DNA of 44,310 bases from Rickettsiales bacterium (lineage in GTDB: Bacteria > Pseudomonadota > Alphaproteobacteria > Rickettsiales > UBA3002), in NCBI GenBank assembly GCA_028281385.1, contig JANQJY010000092.1, forward strand, positions 1 through 44,310, in the 5' to 3' direction. Made by a program: the position numbers and the translations under genes. The notes beneath the pieces are model-generated. The model had not been told where the DNA came from and did not search any database. It worked only from the letters and a program-made list of their open reading frames with translations. Below, in pieces: positions 41,354 through 44,310 of this stretch; positions within the stretch are counted from its first letter, which is position 1; each line of letters begins with the position of its first letter.

Positions 41354-41608
41354 TCAGGCCGCCAGCAATTCGTCCAGCTCGCCTTTACGGTCAAGCGCGG
41401 CGAGATCGTCATAGCCGCCGACATGGCGTTCACCGATGAAAATCTGCGGAACGGTGCGTTTGCCGTTGGCCAGGTCTATCATCTTCTCGCGCTCGACCGG
41501 ATCGGAAACATCGATCTCGGTATAGCCGGCGCCTTTCTCCTTGAGCAGGTTTTTGGCGCGTGTGCAATAGGGGCAGATGGGAGTTGAGTAGATTTTGATC
41601 TCAGGCAT
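41354..41608 (-). CDS. grxC: Glutaredoxin 3
   Basis: An 84-residue glutaredoxin with the dithiol active site CPYC (about 12-15, in STPICPYCTRAK), the TVPQIFIGERHVGGYDDL segment with the cis-proline and glutathione-binding residues, and the usual short length. It reduces disulfides and glutathionylated proteins with glutathione in the cytoplasm. ATG 41608 has AAGGAG upstream; the 21 additional track residues come from the adjoining repeat. The gene lies just downstream of the repeat-bracketed GIY-YIG unit, reading the same way. Confidence 0.95.
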   Translation of the reverse strand: MPEIKIYSTPICPYCTRAKNLLKEKGAGYTEIDVSDPVEREKMIDLANGKRTVPQIFIGERHVGGYDDLAALDRKGELDELLAA

Positions 41609-41629
41609 CGGGTATCTCCTTATGGTTAA

Positions 41630-41667
41630 CGTCATTGCGAGCATACGAAGTATGTGAAGCAATCCAG
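41630..41667. repeat. Dispersed repeat copy B, left end of the GIY-YIG unit
   Basis: CGTCATTGCGAG (41630-41641) and GAAGCAATCCAG (41656-41667) flank a small CATACGAAGTATG palindrome. The last base directly abuts the GIY-YIG stop codon (41668-41670). It is an inverted copy of the repeat at 41967-42007. Confidence 0.85.
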
Positions 41668-41961
41668 TCAAGCGCTTATATCTTCATATAAGTCATTCCA
41701 GTCGGGGTTCAATGATTCAATCAGCGCCAGCTTCTTTTTTCGTGATCCTCCTTTGATTTGTTTTTCTCTGATGATGGCTGCTTCCATAGAGTCCAGCAGT
41801 TCATAATAGGCTAGTATCCTGCAGTTATATTTTTGGGTAAACCCCTTGGTTTCTTCGTGTTTATGTTGCCAAACCCGTTTCACCAGATCGCTGGTTACGC
41901 CAGTATATAAGGTGCCATTACGTTGATTGGTCATGATATAAATGGCTGGTGTCTTTTGCAT
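41668..41961 (-). CDS. GIY-YIG nuclease-family protein, repeat-bracketed
   Basis: A 97-residue single-domain GIY-YIG protein. The N-terminal IYIMTN and LYTGVT replace GIY and YIG, the catalytic Arg lies in DLVKRVWQHK, and the C-terminal IREKQIKGGSRKKKLALIE carries the conserved Glu/Lys region of this small subfamily. All positions needed for a metal-dependent nuclease appear intact, but the biological target is unknown. There is no Shine-Dalgarno upstream; the bases before the ATG belong to a dispersed repeat. Both gene ends are set by inverted repeat copies. Confidence 0.9.
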   Translation of the reverse strand: MQKTPAIYIMTNQRNGTLYTGVTSDLVKRVWQHKHEETKGFTQKYNCRILAYYELLDSMEAAIIREKQIKGGSRKKKLALIESLNPDWNDLYEDISA

Positions 41962-41966
41962 GGTAT

Positions 41967-42007
41967 CTGGATTGCTTCGTCAGCCTAAAGGCTGCCTCGC
42001 AATGACG
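41967..42007. repeat. Dispersed repeat copy C, right end of the GIY-YIG unit
   Basis: CTGGATTGCTTCG and CCTCGCAATGACG flank a perfect CAGCCT-AA-AGGCTG hairpin. It begins 5 bases upstream of the GIY-YIG start codon and ends 9 bases before the GST stop codon. Confidence 0.85.
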
Positions 42008-42015
42008 AAATATAC

Positions 42016-42690
42016 TCAAAAATCCGGATCGGTATAATGGGCGGGCGGGCGGAAGCCCATGACGCGGTCTTCGAGGATCGGACGGAAAGACGGGCGTGAC
42101 TTCAGCAGCGCATACCACTCCTTGACAGCATGATGATGATCCCACGGCACATCGCCCAGATAATCAAGACAGGACAGATGTGCGGCGGCGCTCAGGTCGG
42201 CAAGCGTCATATACTCCCCCGCCAGCCAGGCACGGTTCATTAGCAGATGTGCGATATAGTCAATATGGTAGCGGATGTTCTTTTTGCCGGCACGAATCGC
42301 ATCCGAATCGGGCTCGCCATAGCCATAGAGTCGTTTGAACACTTTTTCCCAGACGATATTATGTGTCACTTCTTCTTCGAATTTAACATTGAACCATTCG
42401 ATGATGCGGCGGACTTCGGCACGCTCTTTGGCGCTATTGCCGATAAACTGAACGTCGGGGTAAGTCTCTTCGATATATTCGCAGATGGCGTAAGTGCCGC
42501 ATATGATTAGCTTCTCGTCCTCGATCAGTACTGGCACTTCGCCCGATGGGTTGATGGCAAAAAATTCCAGTTCGCGTTGCCAGGGTTCATGCGCTTCCAA
42601 TTGGACATCAAGTTCCTTTTCGTGCAGCAGTATCCGTATTTTCCGGCAAGTTGGTGACAGAGGGGTATGATACAGGAGACGAGGGATCAT
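42016..42690 (-). CDS. Glutathione S-transferase family protein
   Basis: A 224-residue GST-like protein. The thioredoxin-fold N-terminal domain (about 1-80) has LYHTPLSPTCRKIRILLHEK, SGEVPVLIEDEKLIICGTYA with the cis-proline motif, and EYIEETYP. The C-terminal helical domain includes the N-capping segment MTLADLSAAAHLSCLDYLGD. The SPTCRK active-site region is typical of a proteobacterial subgroup whose substrate is unknown. It starts only 6 bases after the gltB stop, so the two may be cotranscribed. Confidence 0.9.
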   Translation of the reverse strand: MIPRLLYHTPLSPTCRKIRILLHEKELDVQLEAHEPWQRELEFFAINPSGEVPVLIEDEKLIICGTYAICEYIEETYPDVQFIGNSAKERAEVRRIIEWFNVKFEEEVTHNIVWEKVFKRLYGYGEPDSDAIRAGKKNIRYHIDYIAHLLMNRAWLAGEYMTLADLSAAAHLSCLDYLGDVPWDHHHAVKEWYALLKSRPSFRPILEDRVMGFRPPAHYTDPDF

Positions 42691-42696
42691 AATAGG

Positions 42697-44310
42697 TTAT
42701 GCTTGCTTGGCTTGAGGCTCTGCCTGTAGCAAAGGAGCCTCGAGCCGATCCACCATTTCTTTTGGAACGATCTGCCAAAAGCGCTGCACCTCATGCTCCC
42801 AGTTATGCAGAATGGTCCGGGCGAGGGGAGAATCGGTATGCACGACATGCTGCTCGATCAGTTCGCGTAAATTACTTTCCCAATGAGGATGGGAAAGGCG
42901 TTGATGAATGATTGAATCTTCGTTCAGGTAGTCTGTCACATTATCTTCTTTATCATAGATATAGGCCATGCCACCAGTCATACCGGCGGCGAAGTTGTCA
43001 CCAATTTTGCCGAGGATGACGGCGATGCCGCCGGTCATATATTCACAGCCGTTCGAGCCGCAGCCTTCCACCACCACGATGGCGCCGGAATTGCGCACGC
43101 AGAAACGCTCGCCCGCTTGGCCGGAAGCGAAGAGATGGCCGCCGGTCGCGCCATATAGCACGGTATTGCCGATGATGGTGTTTTCATGCGGCACCAATTT
43201 GCTGGAGGGGCGCGGGCGGATGGTGATCAGCCCGCCGGAGAGGCCCTTGCCGACATAGTCATTGGCATCGCCGAGCAGTTCGATTTTGATCCCGCGACAC
43301 AGGAAGGCACCGAGCGATTGTCCGGCCGAGCCGCGCAGCCGCAGGGTGATATGATCGGAGTTCAGCTTATCGGTATCAAAATTCCGGGTGAGCATCGAGC
43401 TGAGACGGGCGCCGATGGTGCGGTCGGTATTTTGAACGCTATAGGCCAGCTGTACCTTTTCGCCTTTGGTGATGGAGGCTTCGGCGTCTTTGAGCACCTG
43501 TTCATCGAGCGACGGCAGAATTTCATTGCGGCCCTCCATGGTACAGATGCGCGGTTGGAAACTGCTGTCGGTGCGTGCGAGCAGGGGGTTCAGATCGAGA
43601 TCGACCAGCTCGGCGCCGCCGCGGCTGGTCTGTACCAGCAGATCGGTGCGGCCGATAACATCATCAAGCGTTTCATAGCCCATCTGGGTCAGCCATTCGC
43701 GTACTTCTTCGGCGATGAAGCTGAACAGATTCACTACCTTGTCAACGGTGCCTTCGAATTTGGCGCGCAGCGCTTCGTCTTGGGTGCAGATACCGACTGG
43801 ACAAGTATTCATATGGCACTGGCGCACCATCAGGCAGCCCATCGCGACCAGCGAGGCGGTGCCGACGGCATATTCCTCGGCACCCAGCAATGCGGCGACA
43901 ATGATATCGCGGCCGGTTTTGATGCCGCCGTCGGTCTGCAGCCGTACGCGGTGGCGCAGGCGGTTAAGCGTTAAGGTCTGGTTGGTCTCGGCCAGTCCCA
44001 TTTCCCACGGGATGCCGGCATATTTAATACTGGTATAGGGGCTGGCGCCGGTGCCGCCGGAATGGCCGGAGATGATAATCTTATCGGCCATGGCCTTGGC
44101 GACGCCGCTGGCGATGGTGCCGATGCCTGCCTGACTGACCAGCTTGACCGATACGCGCGCATCCGGGTTGATGCGCTTGAGATCATAAATCAACTGCGCC
44201 AGATCTTCGATCGAATAGATATCGTGATGCGGCGGCGGAGAAATCAGCGTGACGCCTTCGGTGGAATAACGCAGCCGGGCGATATCGGCACTGACTTTGA
44301 AGCCGGGCAG
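42697..44310 (-). CDS. gltB: Glutamate synthase (NADPH) large subunit, C-terminal part
   Basis: The frame is open to the right edge, so the 538 residues here are the C-terminal third of a roughly 1500-residue protein; the track start at 44193 is internal. The edge begins with GFKVSADIARLRYSTEGVTL and the family hallmark LISPPPHHDIYSIEDLAQLI. Next come the FMN-binding barrel part (HSGGTGASPYTSIKYAG), the 3Fe-4S cysteines in CHMNTCPVGIC, and the GXGXG domain (VVEGCGSNGCEYMTGG). With the GltD subunit it makes two glutamates from glutamine and 2-oxoglutarate. It precedes the GST gene by 6 bases. Confidence 0.95.
   Translation of the reverse strand: MPGFKVSADIARLRYSTEGVTLISPPPHHDIYSIEDLAQLIYDLKRINPDARVSVKLVSQAGIGTIASGVAKAMADKIIISGHSGGTGASPYTSIKYAGIPWEMGLAETNQTLTLNRLRHRVRLQTDGGIKTGRDIIVAALLGAEEYAVGTASLVAMGCLMVRQCHMNTCPVGICTQDEALRAKFEGTVDKVVNLFSFIAEEVREWLTQMGYETLDDVIGRTDLLVQTSRGGAELVDLDLNPLLARTDSSFQPRICTMEGRNEILPSLDEQVLKDAEASITKGEKVQLAYSVQNTDRTIGARLSSMLTRNFDTDKLNSDHITLRLRGSAGQSLGAFLCRGIKIELLGDANDYVGKGLSGGLITIRPRPSSKLVPHENTIIGNTVLYGATGGHLFASGQAGERFCVRNSGAIVVVEGCGSNGCEYMTGGIAVILGKIGDNFAAGMTGGMAYIYDKEDNVTDYLNEDSIIHQRLSHPHWESNLRELIEQHVVHTDSPLARTILHNWEHEVQRFWQIVPKEMVDRLEAPLLQAEPQAKQA

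Larger units (their letters stand above)
41630..42007. mobile_element. Candidate mini-element: GIY-YIG gene with perfect 12-bp inverted ends
   Basis: A 378-bp unit starts with CGTCATTGCGAG and ends with its exact reverse complement CTCGCAATGACG. The inner repeat ends (GAAGCAATCCAG and CTGGATTGCTTC) are also exact inverted copies. Between them lies a single gene, for a GIY-YIG nuclease, with 5 bases on one side and none on the other. No clear target-site duplication is seen. Mobility is inferred from this structure. Confidence 0.5.

Noticed and set aside
1-44310. tRNA, rRNA, CRISPR, prophage or IS transposase
   Set aside because: No T-loop-like tRNA ends, rRNA sequence, regularly spaced repeats, phage structural genes or transposase motifs were noticed on reading; a covariance-model scan was not possible.

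Overview
The window reads as a chromosomal stretch of an alphaproteobacterium. The pointers are a 5-aminolevulinate synthase (HemA, C4 pathway), an F0 cluster with separate b and b' subunits in the order I-a-c-b'-b, COX15-type heme A synthase, COQ9, a Rickettsia-type 17 kDa surface antigen, a phasin, DUF2244 and ApaG. Two classes of short palindromic repeat that are common in alphaproteobacterial genomes are also present. I cannot fix the order; a Rhodospirillales- or Micavibrio-like lineage is a guess. I see no rRNA, tRNA, CRISPR array, prophage or insertion-sequence transposase.

Layout. 1-5240: end of argE, apaG, small unknown genes (one a 59-residue lipoprotein missed by the ORF track), a CPBP membrane protease, two tandem ceramidase-family genes and a DUF2244 gene. 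5318-11424: metE with its terminator, then a Fur-box-controlled ferric iron ABC transporter (fbpABC). 11421-14708: a two-headed glycosyltransferase with a small coiled-coil partner, and a phasin with a histone-H1-like N-terminal tail. 14836-18782: hemA, heme A synthase and a stand-alone heme-copper-oxidase-like protein. 18859-24272: 17 kDa antigen, fabI, aroC, a secreted ankyrin protein and htpG behind a sigma-32-type promoter. 24262-27547: two divergent DUF465 genes and two unknown genes with Pho-box-like promoter sequences. 27707-31429: an NhaC antiporter and a GspE_N/MshEN-fused glycosyltransferase. 31443-37584: an outer-membrane barrel gene, the F0 genes, a DsbA-like protein, dciA, rnhB and a CinA-type protein, all on the minus strand. 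37676-44310: map, parDE, COQ9, a soluble histidine kinase, grxC, a repeat-bracketed GIY-YIG gene, a GST and the 3' part of gltB.

How the parts relate. Heme appears twice, as precursor synthesis (HemA) and as heme A formation (COX15), beside a putative heme-copper oxidase. The minus-strand run from cinA to the MshEN glycosyltransferase is tightly packed and may be read as one or a few transcripts. The MshEN fusion next to an outer-membrane barrel suggests a c-di-GMP-responsive envelope polysaccharide function.

Signals that the gene list does not explain. (1) A 378-bp unit, 41630-42007, has perfect 12-bp inverted ends and carries only a GIY-YIG nuclease gene, with start and stop codons 5 and 0 bases from the repeats. 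(2) Three Pho-box-like direct repeats with 11-bp spacing lie upstream of three unrelated unknown genes; two have identical distance to the -10 element. (3) Five perfect DnaA boxes (TTATCCACA) occur, four of them as two head-to-head pairs, all intergenic. (4) Dispersed palindromic repeats sit between atpI and atpB and directly upstream of several genes, where they create false N-terminal extensions in the ORF track.
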